NCBI GenBank assembly: GCA_949318235.1
Contig: OX439127.1
Location: 8,418,816-8,482,815 of the forward strand
Direction of reading: 5' to 3'
Length of the DNA stretch: 64,000 nt
Origin: Ecdyonurus torrentis
Lineage: Eukaryota > Arthropoda > Insecta > Ephemeroptera > Heptageniidae
Positions 28,144-53,471 of the stretch are shown piece by piece (position 1 is the stretch's first letter; the number at the start of each line of letters is the position of its first letter). A program made the position numbers and the translations under genes. The notes beneath the pieces were generated by a model, which saw only the letters and a list, made by a program, of their open reading frames with translations, ran no database searches and was not told where the DNA came from.

Positions 28144-28179
<36 letters not shown>

Positions 28180-28464
28180 GCTCCCGTCTGCTCCTTCCAT
28201 CCAGCCGCTACAGCCGCAGAGCCGCAGAGCTGTGCGCGCGCAATTAGTGCGGCAATCTGAGAGGCAGAGTAAAAATCCATGGAAACTGGAAAAACCGTCA
28301 TCAGTCGTCTTGAGTCGTCTCTCATCATATATGCTCTCTTCCATTCAACAAAAATAAAATATATGCTTGCACTGGGCTGCCCGACGTAAGGGTCTACGTT
28401 ATCTACGTTAGGACATTACGTTTCACTGATTTAATGATTTTGTATGTAAAATTAAGTTTCTACA
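28021..28464 (+). promoter_or_regulatory. SNAPC4: Likely SNAPC4 promoter and 5' UTR
   Basis: Base composition shifts to GC-rich text around 28120-28390 (CAGCCGCTACAGCCGCAGAG, TGTGCGCGCG), in contrast to the flanks, as expected for a housekeeping-gene promoter. A 36-codon upstream frame (ATG at 28279, stop 28387-28389) is in the same phase as the main frame but closed. The exact transcription start cannot be placed by eye. A poly(T) tract interrupts the region at 28146-28175. Confidence 0.5.
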
Positions 28465-41914
<13,450 letters not shown>

Positions 41915-41985
41915 TACCTTGAGCTCATTCGAGGTTTGAGTGTCAGTTTTTTTTGTTTTTTGTTTTTTTTTTTTGGTTATGGTTG

Positions 41986-41991
41986 AATAAA
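41986..41991 (+). terminator. SNAPC4: SNAPC4 polyadenylation signal
   Basis: Canonical AATAAA 72 bases after the stop codon, preceded by a T-rich stretch. Confidence 0.7.
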
Positions 41992-41999
41992 ATATTTGG

Positions 42000-42384
42000 G
42001 ATGAAATAAGAAAATTTTGTTATTGTTTCCCTGCTCAAAAATCTTGCGCAAGATCTTGCAAGCCACGGCCGGCTTGGCATAAGGCCTTACTCCGGCATCC
42101 CTGCAGACCGGGCCTTTGCTTTTGAGGACCGTTGGTTATGGAGGAAAAAAAAAAAAAAAAAAGAAAAAGAAAGAAAGAAAAGAAAAGAAAAAAGAGAGAT
42201 AGAGAGAGAGAAAAGAGTTCTTTGATTTTTTTTTTTTTACTGTTATTTTAATATGTTATATTTAAAAAACGAAAGACCATCATTCATCATTGTCACCTTA
42301 AACTGTCATTTTTTTTTTTCACTTTACTTCTTGCGTGTAATCATAAGTTTGTATATTTAATTATTATATTTTGAAAGCTTTTAA
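42000..42384. other. SNAPC4 downstream region
   Basis: A GC-richer patch (42045-42130) containing GCAAGCCACGGCCGGCTTGG-like palindromic text and A/G-rich runs at 42145-42215. No gene is seen. Confidence 0.45.
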
Positions 42385-42728
42385 AGCAATAGACCACATA
42401 AAACAACATGTGCTATGTGCTATATTTAATGAATAAACACGAAATGGGATCTTCAAAACTGTTGACAATTTTTACCAGAATGTTAATGTAGCTCCACGAG
42501 AGAACGTGAAAATACTGTAAAGTATGCAATTTAAGTAACTATTCATGTTTATGACGTCAGAAACATGCAAAAATTAGTATGAAAATGTCGTGCGTGTTGC
42601 ATAAATCGAAATTTCTGATCACTGCTACGAAGCTACAGTTGGGTTTTGAGACAAACTAAAGTTATTTATGTAAGTCTAATCATGTGTTTTTGTGATATAA
42701 ATTCTTAGTTTTTCTCTGGTCTATTCCT
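42385..42728. mobile_element. TTAA MITE-5, complete copy
   Basis: TTAA at 42381-42384 and 42729-42732. The ends AGCAATAGACCACATAAAAC and the complement of CTCTGGTCTATTCCT agree. The centre contains TGACGTCA at 42552-42559. Confidence 0.82.
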
Positions 42729-42732
42729 TTAA

Positions 42733-43800
42733 ATGTAATATTAATTGGTTTTAAACGAATTAAGCCCCACGCACGCACTCTATCTAATTTACCATGTTAT
42801 TCCCATTTGCCAATATAGAAATTTATTTTTTAGTAAAATGACCGTACATAATTTTACTCTATAATACAGAATAAGAACCTTTTATTACACATATAAATAA
42901 GATGTAAATAGTATTGTCTCATAACAGTAATAACTATAATTTTGTGCATAGAAACATATTTGTAATAATTATAATCTTATCTATTCCTACTCTAAACCTT
43001 ATAGCCTCTACTGTACTTTTTTTTTCACTTATCAAGGTGTATTAAAAGATCAAGTATAATTTACTCTTAAGTTATACAGAATAAGAACCTAATATTACAT
43101 TAGCATATACATTAGCATATATACATATTAGCATTTTATTTAGATTAGCATTATAGCATTAGTATATTACCTGATATACATTAGCATATTCTCTCTAATT
43201 TTGTGTAAGTATTTATTGAAATAATATGAACATTCTATATAATCGTCAAAGATATTGTCTTATATAACTATAATTTTGTGCATAGAAACAATTTTGTAAC
43301 TGCGATATTTCTTTGCTTTCCTATTTCTTCTATATAAAATAACTTATGCAATATACAAACTCTGCTACACAGTTTTATATATACAGTTATATATATATAT
43401 ATATACAACATCCAGGTGTATTAAATAAAATATGTACGTTCATGAAATACTTTAACTTTGGTGCCTGCTTGGTGCTTCAGCTCTCGAGGGGAGACCTCAC
43501 CAAGAGACGATGAGCTCTCTCTCTCTCTCTCTCTCTCTAGTCTTATCGCCGCTCGCTCTCAATATGTTTTCTTGGTTCTCACTTAGGTTTAGCTTTTGTC
43601 AAAAGTAAATGCTTAATTTGTTCTTATCTTGTTCAAACTTTTGTTTGAACAACTACGAGTGCATTTAAAATATATTAATTCCGTCTCAATAATTACAAGT
43701 ATTACAAGTCCCATGCATCACTTGTTACCTGCTCTCATTTCTCTGGCTAACTTTTGACCAATATAAGAATATGTTTGATATTGTTATATTGGGCAAGGTG
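42733..43800. other. AT-rich stretch with an internal 0.2-kb direct repeat
   Basis: The phrases ACAGAATAAGAACCT (42866, 43076) and ATAACTATAATTTTGTGCATAG (42930, 43264) recur, pointing to a duplicated segment. (CT)n lies at 43514-43539. No gene is seen. Confidence 0.5.
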
Positions 43801-43810
43801 GTTCATTGAA

Positions 43811-43932
43811 ATGACGGAGACCCAAAGTGATGGGCCTGTGATGACCAAGTTGGAGCAACCACTTCCTTTTGGCTTGGACGATGCCGAGCCGTGGGGAGGG
43901 CGAGCATCATTTTTTTCTACATCAGCAATGTG
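43811..43932 (+). pseudogene. Exon-like block C2 (LDDAEPWG motif)
   Basis: Open from ATG 43811: MTETQSDGPVMTKLEQPLPF, then GLDDAEPWGG and FFSTSAM, ending at a strong donor GTAAGT (43933). It is paralogous to 18537-18631, which has a GC donor. GC content is higher than the flanks and conservation of the reading frame implies past coding function. It could be a first coding exon of an unrecognised gene or part of unit D. No downstream exon could be linked. Confidence 0.5.
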
Positions 43933-43939
43933 GTAAGTG

Positions 43940-44879
43940 TTAAATTTTATTGTTAATATCTTTAGGTCACAAGATCCCTCATTTAACATTACTCTTATAG
44001 ACAGATACTCTTTTGCTAATTATATATTTTAAATTGTAAGATATTGAGCTGTGAATTGAACACATCACTGAAACATCATGAAAGTAAGTTTTTTTTTTAG
44101 GTGTTTTAGTTAAAAATAGATATACAGTAGTTTCAAAAAAAAAAAAGTTGTTGCGGTAGTTTTGCAAGTTTCCCCCTCTTAACCTGTATATTCATCTATT
44201 GTACCACATAAAGTAAAAGTTCACAATGCATATGGAGTTATATCGTTGAAATAAATGTAAAAAACGTTATAACTAACTAAATTTCATTTTGTATTAAAAT
44301 TTGTGACTTTTTTTTTTCCATTTTTATATTAAACCGTATTAAACGTTTTCAAAGTAATGGCGTGAACACTTGCCCAGTCTACTATATGGCTCTTTTATAG
44401 AGTAAGCATAAAAATTGTAAAAGTTGTTAAATTAAAACATTAAGAAAAATAAGTAAAATTTGTAAGAAAAGTCTATAAATTGGCTATATTTTTAATTTCG
44501 ATTATCTCCTTTAGCTTGACTGTTGAAGTATAAGCAAAACTGTACAAGTAATATCACACTATATGCATGGTAATACTAACAATTTACTGTATTGACATTT
44601 TTTGAGGGCATGCCAAGCAAACTTCATGACATTATTAGAAACAATGGGACCACAATAATGTAACTAGTTTTATTACTAAAAACATGATTTCTACTATGAC
44701 CTACATGGAATTAATATGGAGTTTTGCATTAACTAAAATCTCTATCTGATTGCATTGTATTGTATGGTTAATTAAAGGCAAGAGAAATTTATTTGTTTAG
44801 TAAAAAGCTTGTATACAAAGCATCAAGTGAGAAGAAATATTACATATCACAAAAAGTATTTTGTTTTGCTGTTATTTCT
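43940..44879. other. AT-rich stretch, nothing recognised
   Basis: No gene, RNA gene or clear repeat terminus is seen. Confidence 0.5.
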
Positions 44880-46115
44880 ATTTTTCGTTTTCTATTATTG
44901 TAATATATTTTTTTCTGGTTTAATTGTTACTAGTATATACAGTAGATAAAAATGAGTATCGATAATAACCTTAACAATGAAATGCAGGAAATGCTATATA
45001 GATATAAAGTGGTAATATACATACAATTTAATTGGTTTCCTAATGCTTATTTCGTCTGTAATTTATGGACATTATATTGAGACAGGGATTCATCATATAG
45101 GGTGTATGCATCCATTTTAAAGTCAAAGCCATGTTAGTTCACTCAATTACATGGGCTGCATATTTTATATAGAAAAAATGACTCATTTTGCCAGTTTAAA
45201 AAAAACATAGTAATATTTTTGAAAGTATTGATGTCGTTAATTATTTGAATTATTATCTCAAGTATGTGAGATATATAATATATAACAACATCAAAATTCA
45301 CCGATTTCACAAAGAAAATGACCAAAAATTAAGTTTGTCCTATGCTGAGCAGTGTAATTCATTGATCTAGTATGGCGCCTAAGCGCATTAAATATGACGT
45401 CATGCAAATACATCCTATATTGAGACAGTGATTTTTTATATAGAGCAAAGAGCGAGTGATTACTTGATGTAAAGTATGGCTGAGTTTATGCTTTGCATAT
45501 AAAAAACAATGTAAAATTTAAGATTGAATTTCTATTGCAAGGAAAAAGTTCTCTCTCTCGCTCTTGCGTGCATTGCCTTACGTCCAAACTCACAGTCATG
45601 CGAAGGATAATTTTGCAGTTGAAATAAAGAATGTTTTAAAAGACAAATAATCAACAACATATAATTATGCATTTGCATTGTCTTTTATTTTTACATATTG
45701 ATATTAAGTATCCTATAAGGTATATAAAAAATGTGTGGACATTTTATGTCATGCAGGTTCCTAAAACATCAATTTTAAAGCGAAAATTTTTGGAAGCTGA
45801 AACTGAAAAAAACAATCTTATGATATGATAACCATTTTTGGCTCTGAAAACTATACGTTTATAAACTAAGCTTGTCATAAACGTGTGGTATATATAATAA
45901 GTATACTTAGAATAATGGGATTTTTTTTTTATATAAATTATTTCTGTAATCGGAATCAGTGCAGTTTTTGCAATAAAACGCAAAAAAAAGAGGTCAAACT
46001 ATAAGGATTTTGCGCTTTATATTGATATTGATAAATACCGATAGCAAACATTTCCTATAATAATTGTTATTATTTTGGTTGATTTTGATTTTTTTTTGCA
46101 TTATTTTGCTTTTGG

Positions 46116-46157
<42 letters not shown>

Positions 46158-46395
46158 ATCCAAAAAGTCATAAAAGTGACAAGAAATAAGTTGCAACCAA
46201 AATGGCATACGTAGCTAACTATAAGTTCTCTTTACAATTTTGTATGGCTGATGATATCAGTGACGCTGCAACAAGAGCACCTTTGTTTAGCAAAGTATAT
46301 TGTGTGTTGTCTGGAGGTGGAGATCACTTAAAAGCAAGTGCTCTTCTCGTGCACGTTTCTTAACCATAACTACCATAAGTCATCTCAATCATATA
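44880..46395 (+). repeat. Unit D, copy 3 (D1, MITE-1, D2, D3, CT, A, B)
   Basis: Contains CAATTTAATTGGTTTCCTAA (45025), MITE-1, GACAGTGATTTTTTATATAG (45424), ATCAGTGCAGTTTTTGC (45955), a (CT)n run (46118-46151), ATCCAAAAAGTCATAAAAGT (46158) and GACGCTGCAACAAGAGCACC (46262). All these have counterparts in copy 2, but there blocks A and B lie upstream. Confidence 0.6.
45098..45415 (-). mobile_element. MITE-1 copy inside unit D
   Basis: TATAGGGTGTATGCATCCAT on the left and TGACGTCA at 45395-45402 near the right end, followed by TACATCCTATA. It lies at the same internal position of unit D as the copy at 19522. Confidence 0.85.
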
Positions 46396-46714
46396 ATGGT
46401 TCAAATTACCCCCATGCGTTTTGCAGTGTTCCGTAGAGAGGGAAAAATTTAAAACAGCATGTCTGGAAAAATCAGCGAAATCAGCCAAGCTAGGAGTTAT
46501 GGAAGACATATGTAAAGGGCATTGATGTTCGCGATGTTCGCTGCAAAAAAAAACTATCAAACTTTTTCGCGCTCTTTTAACTACGTTATCAAAACAAATG
46601 TAGAAAATTAAATTTTTCTACAATATTTTATGATTTTACACGACGCTTCTTTCTAAAATAAAAATACATGAAATTGTAAATTAAATTTTAAAAATCAAAA
46701 AACATAATCTAAAT
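46396..46714. other. AT-rich stretch, nothing recognised
   Basis: No convincing gene is seen; the short minus-strand frame at 46360-46560 has no recognisable domain. Confidence 0.5.
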
Positions 46715-47037
46715 TATCCACCTGTTAGATCGGGCAGTAGCAGAGCAGTAGTCAAGTTACTGATTAGCACACCGAGGCCGACCGAGGCCCTGCCTAGCCC
46801 TGCCGAGCGCTGCCGACTGCCGAGTGAGCAGCGAGTGAGTGCCGAGGCTGGCGACTGGCGAGGGCTGGCGACTGGCGAGAGCGGAGAGCGGAGAGCCAAC
46901 TGGGTCGCTGTGTGAGAGGAGACTGCGCGACGCCAGGCCGCCAGGCCAGACTCCCATGTTTAGTTTTTAGTATTTATCCGGTGCAGATCCGGTGACTGTA
47001 GCTGGACTGTAGCGCCGTAGGCCCACGTAGGCCGTAG
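46715..47037 (+). promoter_or_regulatory. GC-rich island with splice donor, possible 5' exon of the Myb relic
   Basis: An abrupt GC-rich block with short internal repeats (GGCTGGCGACTGGCGAG, AGCGGAG) and CGs in an AT-rich surround. It ends at a consensus donor (GCCGTAG then GTAAGAA at 47038). No conserved protein is visible, so a promoter plus non-coding first exon is the simplest reading. The next acceptor that fits is at 49141. Confidence 0.4.
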
Positions 47038-47473
47038 GTAAGAAACCCATAGCGGCGAAAAGTAGCTTTACTAGTTTTGACCAAGTTTTTTTTACTGGAT
47101 TTGGTCGGCCTCCTCAATATATCGCCATTCGCCGCATCATAGCCTTCGGATTTGCACTATGCATGCATGATTTGTTTTTGTTATGATTTTGTGTTGTTGA
47201 ACCATGCTTAGGGGTGCAGCAGGGCTGCATGAACGATTCTGGCGAGATTGAGGCTGATATGAAGGCTGAAATCAAATTTGTTGATATTCGACATGCTGTT
47301 GTTATTATTGTGTATGTAAATATACGGGATACATATATATATATATATATAGTGGTTTAGTATATATAGCAATTTAATTTAATGCTATTTATTTTTCCAT
47401 TCTTGTTGTTTAATTACTTACTAAATTACATCAACATACACCGGTATGTATGCGCATACTGGTATATTATGTA

Positions 47474-48131
47474 CAGTCAACCAGGGTGTTGACTTTGAAC
47501 ACTCGGCTACTTTAACTTTCCACACTTTTGTTACTCAATAATGGGTGGTGCCATGGGTGTGCACATGTTCAAATTTAATTTTGCTGGCTTTTTTAGCTCC
47601 CTAAATTGTTTGTTTTCCGAGAAAAAATATTTTCCAATAAGTGGGAAAGTTAACAATAACACACACCCTTAAACTTTCTATCCTGGAGGGTTGTGGGGTA
47701 AAAGCTAGCATATAAATCTGGTACCATCTTGTCAGATATACCTTCCTGGCACTGTATACCAAATTTTATTGCAATTGGACAAGAGTTTTATTTTTTGTAG
47801 CCTAATTTGTCCTCCGAGGTGACTTTGAACAGTTACCCAGGGTAACTTTGAACACCTCCAAGGCACATTTCCCATGTTAAGTATAGGCCTTAAAATTTAA
47901 TTTGGCTGTCATTCTGAAACTTTGGCATTTTGTATTCAAGGGGCTAAAGAATTTAATGAGTATGTATCATATTTTTCATCTGACCCTTGACCCTTAAGTG
48001 ACCCTGAAAATCTATTCCTTTACACTTATTAGCATTGGATTGCCTGCCCCCAAAAACCTACATAACAACATTATACTTTTCAAAATATCTCAATGCCTTC
48101 CCAGGTTAAGACTGTTTTGAAAAAAGGGTCC
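47474..48131 (+). mobile_element. Truncated copy of the GACTTTGAACAC element
   Basis: Starts at CAGTCAACCAGGGTGTTGAC (after TA at 47472-47473), carries two further GACTTTGAACA/AACTTTGAACAC motifs near 47820-47855, and tracks 58955-59665 to the phrase AAGACTGTTTTGAAAAAAGG. The right half is missing. Confidence 0.8.
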
Positions 48132-48202
48132 AAAACATAAAAAAGGTCCAGAAAAAGTCTGAAATGTCCAAAAAAGTGAGACTAAAATAAGTTGCTATAT
48201 AA

Positions 48203-48205
48203 ATA

Positions 48206-48265
<60 letters not shown>
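48203..48265. repeat. (TA)n microsatellite
   Basis: TA array with two interruptions near its left edge. Confidence 0.95.
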
Positions 48266-48267
<2 letters not shown>

Positions 48268-49141
48268 TGTTGTACATACATACATAGGCTTGAAATGGTG
48301 AGATTTTTGGACATTTTTAGTGAACCCCCCAATAGCTTGTGAAATTTGCATTATCTATAATTTCTGTATACAAAAATAAATGACTTAAAACAATGCATAT
48401 TTATCATATTTTGGGAAATATGTTAATATGTGCAATGGAGCATTTTATATTATAAATGCCAAAGTAATAAGCACTTTCAAAACATAAAGCGCATTTGTCA
48501 GGTAAAATAATGATAAAAATAATAAATTTATACAAATAAAAAAAACCAACAAAAATTAAAAAAAAAAAAAAAAAAAAGTCTAATGACTACTTGCACTCTG
48601 TACTTTGCCATAATGAGGTCCTTAGCAAGGTGATAAGCTGTTGAGGGCACAGTTAACACAAGTAAATTTACATTACATTAGCCATCTTCCTACAGTTAAG
48701 GAATTGAAGAGGGCTAGGGCAATCACATCAAAACATATCTTAACCAATGTAAATATCTGTGTTATCGAGATCTTCACCTAGCTACGCACTTCATTGTGGT
48801 AAAAGCTACTAGTTGGTTTTTAACTATTCTCTCCTTTCATACGTAATATATTCATGCCAAAATGAACTTAAACAAGCGACCACTTTGCAATGAAAGAACT
48901 ATTTAAAATAATTTTAACTGTTCTTGATGTATCTCTCTCTTTTTCTTTTTTTTTTCCGTTAATTTAATTTAGTTTTTATTTATTTTTTATTTTTTTGAGA
49001 AAAAGAAAGTTGTTTATGCACATTTGAAAAACATTGTTATTTTAATTTCTGTGCAAAATAAAAATTAGTCGTGAGAAATGTATGGGCAGTACAAAGATAA
49101 TGAAAACTTGTTTGATAAGGTTTACTGTGTTATGTGTACAG
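48266..49141. other. AT-rich stretch before the Myb relic exons
   Basis: Poly(A) at 48559-48577. Nothing else recognised. Confidence 0.5.
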
Positions 49142-49343
49142 GAAGCTGTCCACTCCAACGTGGTACTTGATGTCGAGGATCAGTGCTGCGTGCCGGGACT
49201 TGCCTGGACTACGGTGAGAGAGAGCCATGTTTGACGACGCAAGCCATCCTGTGAATGAGGCCTCTTCCTCCACACCTGTGAACATCTTGGGCTGGAGAGA
49301 ATTTTCTTCTGCAGGAGATGACGTCCTGGAAGTGGAATCTGAA
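49142..49343 (+). pseudogene. Myb relic block 1 with possible start codon
   Basis: Acceptor GTGTACAG, donor GTTAGT. From ATG 49227 it reads MFDDASHPVNEASSS, then NILGWREFSS and VLEVESE, open to the donor in phase 0. The upstream part of the exon is open in another frame (EAVHSNVVLDVEDQCC), so either this is a 5' UTR or a frameshift has occurred. Confidence 0.5.
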
Positions 49344-50136
49344 GTTAGTATTATTTGTTGACGAGAGATTATTATACATCCCATTGTCAATTCTTTTCCC
49401 TTCTTGTGTGTCCATTCATTGGTGTTGTGTTTGTCCTAATGATTTATGCAAAAGTATATCAAGGTTGCTCCACTATATTGTCTTAAGTCCACATGGTTCA
49501 TTATTTACTAATGTCCTAACTGTAAGTCCAAGTGGTTCATTATTTACTAATGTCCTAAGTCCATATGGTTCCAAATTTCTTAAGTCCAATATAACTTACT
49601 TTTAGGAGAAACAAAAAACTGATTATCTCAACTAATAATCACGTAAATACAAACTACTTTTGCGAGTACTACGATTAATTATGGACCCATTTAATGCGAT
49701 AATTTTCATAATTAGGAAATAGCGGAGCTCGTTTACATGAAAAAACGCTGTAGTTCATATCAAAAAATAGATTTTGCTGAAATTGATATATATTGATAAG
49801 GGTCAGTTAAGCATGGTAAATTTCAAATTTCAGGGTCATGCGACCAAAATTACAATTTTGAGAGCTAGAAATTCAAAATTTAAAAGGCTTTCAAAGAAAA
49901 TTAATTAAAAATACTGCTGTTGTTACAAAGGAGGTTTTACATTTTTTATGAATAGTATGACATCTAACATGCTCGATTATGACCAAAAAAATCGATTTTT
50001 AAATAACCAATTGTAGTGAAAAAAAATCGTCAATATGTCACATTTTTTCATTTTTTTCACTTCTTTTGACCTCTCTGACACTCAAACCACTTTGAATTTC
50101 AAATCAATTTTTTATGCAGTGATAGTCTAGTATGTA
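49344..50136. other. Relic intron with short tandem repeats
   Basis: A 43-base unit (AAGTCCA-ATGGTTCATTATTTACTAATGTCCT) is repeated about 2.5 times at 49483-49570. Nothing else recognised. Confidence 0.55.
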
Positions 50137-51126
50137 GGGGGAACTGGGGCAATACGGAACACTTTTCACATTTTATTTTTTCTATTTTTTAATTTTTGAT
50201 AAATGATGAAATATAAAATGTGCTAATTTAGTTCATCTATTCCTACACAAACCCTAGAAGTTTGAATACTCTACTCCAAGTATCAGTATTTAAATTTTTA
50301 CAAATACAAAAAGACCTTTTTACTCGCTTTGCGCAAAAACCCGGGGCAGTATATGGAACATTTTGTGGGCAATATGGGTCAGCCCAAAAAAAAGCACAAT
50401 GTGCATATTTAGGATGTCTGTTTTATTTTATTTGAAAGGAGACACTTATTATCTCCTAATATATCACAATTTTAAGCCTGAAATATGCAAACTGTCCCTG
50501 GAAAAAAAAAATTACAAAATTTCGCCTTCAACTGAAAAATCTGAGACTTATCCGATGTGATATTTAACTGTTGATTTGAGTGCTAACTTGGCAGCTATGA
50601 AATCATTAATACATTGATTGATTTGGTAATTATACTAAGCTGAATCAGTCTTCAAATAAGTGAGTTTTGACTTACTGCTACTAAAATTGAACAAAAGTGA
50701 TCCCAATTAGCACAATGAAGGTGTTCCATATTGCCCCATTAAAGTGTCCCGTATTGCCCCATGGTAGGCTGTACTTGTTAAACATGGATATCAAGAATTG
50801 TAGATAAACTAATGAAACAAATTTTATGTAGTAATATAAGTGATATATGAAGTCATGTTCCTGCAAAAAAATTTTGATTGGGGAATGAATATTTTTTATT
50901 TTATTAGTAAAATTGTGAAAATATTAAAATTTGCTTTTTTGGCTCCAAATTTTCTTTCTTGGTTTTTACCAAAATGATTAAAGACCCATGTTTACAATTT
51001 GCACAGTTCAACACAAGCTGCTTATGCCATCAACTGGTAAAAATTTGAACTTCCTACTACCATTCAAAGTAATTTAAATTTAAAAAAGTAGATTTTTTAA
51101 GTGTTCCGTATTGCCCCAGTTCCCCC
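50137..51126. mobile_element. 0.99-kb TA-flanked inverted-repeat element
   Basis: Ends GGGGGAACTGGGGCAATACG and the exact complement, flanked by TA at 50135-50136 and 51127-51128. The TIR core is echoed internally (GGGGCAGTATATGGAACA at about 50343, TGTTCCATATTGCCCCAT at about 50722, GTGTCCCGTATTGCCCCAT at about 50744). It has no transposase ORF. The TA flanks suggest Tc1/mariner-type mobilisation. Confidence 0.85.
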
Positions 51127-51240
51127 TATACATAACAAAAATGAGAGAAAATAATTTCTTAGACAAAAAGTGAATTTTTGCGGGAATTTTGAAAAACGGT
51201 AAAATTCTGATTCACACTATTTTCAAAATCAATATCCCCC

Positions 51241-51273
<33 letters not shown>

Positions 51274-51684
51274 CATTTTGCCTTTTAATAAACTTCTTGC
51301 GTTTTCAGGTGTATTTTAAGCGCTTGTTTGGTTTTAATGTATGTTACAGAAAATGAAAGATAAAGTCTTTTTGGCTTATTTATTCATTGTTGTATGTTTT
51401 TAAATCTTAGGTTCAGATGATTTTTAATTAAAAGTTTATTTAACAGATAAAAACAATAAAACAATATTTAAACACAGACAAAAATAAATACTTAATAATT
51501 ATGCTGGCTCATATTCAGCACAATTTTTTCAATGCAGCATAATTTATACTATACTGCACATTAACTATGCTACAAAGCATAAATATTGTATTGTACAGCA
51601 TAATTATTATTTTATTCTAATTCAATATATTATTATAATTCTATTATTTTATTAATTAGTAATTAATGTTTATTTATTTAATAG
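51127..51684. other. Relic intron, AT-rich
   Basis: Poly(T) at 51243-51273; otherwise nothing recognised. Confidence 0.5.
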
Positions 51685-51929
51685 CAACTGCACAACAAGG
51701 ATTGGTCCCCTGAGATGATGGACTCTGGAACAAGCGGTATTATCTCGTCATCTGACTTATCCCCAAGCCACTTCGTCACAGTCCTGGTCAGTCTTTCATG
51801 CAACAACAGCAGCAGCGGGTCCAGACTTTCGCCATTTCAGAGAAGTTTGATTCTCTCGTCCAGCAAGCCACAGAAAATTTGCAGATGCCATCTGAAGAGA
51901 GGCAATCACCAGATGGATAACTCTTTCAT
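51685..51929 (+). pseudogene. Myb relic block 2
   Basis: In phase with block 1 it reads QLHNKDWSPEMMDSGTSG, then SSSDLSP, and stays open to donor GTAAGC. Its middle looks more protein-like in another frame (QQQQQRVQTFAISEKFDSLV, ATENLQMPSEERQ), which suggests compensating indels. It follows acceptor TTATTTAATAG. Confidence 0.5.
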
Positions 51930-52029
51930 GTAAGCTGGCACTTTAAATATATAACATTTTTACATTAATGTGTTAATGATTTAAAGTCCAGTGCTTTACA
52001 ACAACTATTGCAATGTTGTATTGTTACAG

Positions 52030-52176
52030 GAGTCAGTTTCTTGAGCTGGATGGTGCACCTAACGAGGAGGAAGGTTTTGCTGACCTCAGTATACCTGGTC
52101 AGCTTCTCTGCAACACTTAAGACTCCACCCAAACACAATTTTCCATCCAAGGCTATTTCAGGAAGGATTATGCTAA
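52030..52176 (+). pseudogene. Myb relic block 3
   Basis: Joined to block 2 in phase it reads SQFLELDGAPNEEEGFADLS, then IPGQLLCNT and a TAA, after which the same frame continues TQFSIQGYFRKDYAK to donor GTAAGT. The acidic, protein-like composition and a single internal stop suggest a nonsense mutation. Confidence 0.5.
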
Positions 52177-52423
52177 GTAAGTTTTGCAACGAAAGAAAAA
52201 AAAAAGAAAAAAAGAAAAAAAGAAAAGAAAAGAAAAAGAAGACAAATGTCTTGGAGAAAACATTTTTGTAAAAATACATACTGTATGTAAGTAAAGTTGT
52301 ATACACAAGAAGTGTGTTTGCACTAAACTGTTTAAATAAAATCATGTCTTAGTCATATAGTAGTCATCTGCTTTTTATGTGTATTAGTACTTGAACTTAC
52401 CTGTATTAATTTTTTATTCACAG

Positions 52424-52677
52424 GTGGTAAAACCAAGATAGTCCATAGCCTGGTTTAATCCCTCTTGCGTCGGCACTCACTCATTCCTACCAGCCAGCCT
52501 CCTAGGATACCTGCATCACCTGACAGCAGAGAGTTTATCTTGGGAATGCTGGGCCTGTTCTTTTTGCTACGACATCAGCCCAGCTTAGCCAGCATACTGA
52601 GTCTTGAGCCTAGCCATGGCCTTGGCTCGCTGATGGCAGAGTCTCTCAATGTCTGATTGGAGCCCCCAGAAACAAAT
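52424..52677 (+). pseudogene. Myb relic block 4
   Basis: Bounded by TTATTCACAG and GTAAGT. Every frame carries stops, but coding-like stretches occur in different frames (IPASPDSREFILGML, LEPSHGLGSLMAESL, MSDWSPQKQ), consistent with several indels in a former exon. Confidence 0.45.
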
Positions 52678-52868
52678 GTAAGTACATAGATAACCTATGT
52701 AATCCAGAGAGGATTTCCTCTGAAAAGTACTGGTCAGCTGGAGACGTGTATTGCGGGTCAAAATTACATTGATCAAATGGGCAACAAAATATAACTTCCA
52801 GGCTAAAATAAAATTAAAGGCAACAGAAAATTGAATAACGCTATTCTCTTTGGATTACCTATCTGTAG

Positions 52869-52944
52869 AAATACCTTACCAGAAACCACCACACCTATCA
52901 AATGCAACACTCCCTCCAAAGATTTACCTTACAGTCCTTCACAG
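52869..52944 (+). pseudogene. Myb relic block 5, SPSQ motif
   Basis: Acceptor ATCTGTAG, donor GTAGGC. Reads NTLPETTTPIKCNTPSKD then LPYSPSQ, ending in phase 0. The TP-K-LP-SPSQ pattern is the signature of the Myb/B-Myb C-terminal domain, and the next exon in order begins ILN. Confidence 0.7.
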
Positions 52945-53075
52945 GTAGGCTTATTAACTTTGCCGTGCCAGCATTACAAAATATAATTATAATTACTATC
53001 TACAAATCTGTACTAAAAATGCACATAAAGTAACAAGTTTTTATACACTTCTTTACAGAAAGACATTCTTTTCTT

Positions 53076-53154
53076 CTTCTTCTTCTTCTTCTTCTTCTTC
53101 TTCTTCTTCTTCTTCTTCTTCTTCTTCTTTTTTTTTTTTTTTTTTTTTTTTTTT
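53076..53154. repeat. (TTC)n microsatellite followed by poly(T)
   Basis: About 17 TTC units then about 28 T. Confidence 0.95.
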
Positions 53155-53224
53155 CATAATAATAATAATTCACTTAAAAACATTAAAGATCATTGCAAGT
53201 TTTCAAATAATAATAAAAAATTAC

Positions 53225-53471
53225 ACAATGAGGAAGTCTACACAAAGTTAACCCCTATGTTTGAATATATCATTTGAAAGAGGAAAAGTAGTAGATAAAC
53301 TTGGCATAGGCAATTACCTGCAAAATTGACATTTTATTTAATAAAAGAAGAAATAAAACATTTCAATTCCCAACCCTTTCCTGACTGTGATGTCATTTGT
53401 TTACATCCGATTTTCAATTGTCTTGTGGATTTCAGACGATCCTATTGTTGAAAGGCGGCCGTTGGCTGTTA
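53225..53471 (+). mobile_element. Left arm of palindromic element MITE-6, cut by the assembly gap
   Basis: Matches the left half of 62910-63393 from GAGGAAGTCTACAC to TTGAAAGGCGGCCGTTG. The matching right arm is absent because the sequence runs into 200 N just past the element's centre. Confidence 0.8.

Noticed and set aside
28279..28389. 36-codon upstream frame in phase with SNAPC4
   Set aside because: It closes before the main ATG, with no sign of conservation; mentioned only as part of the 5' UTR.
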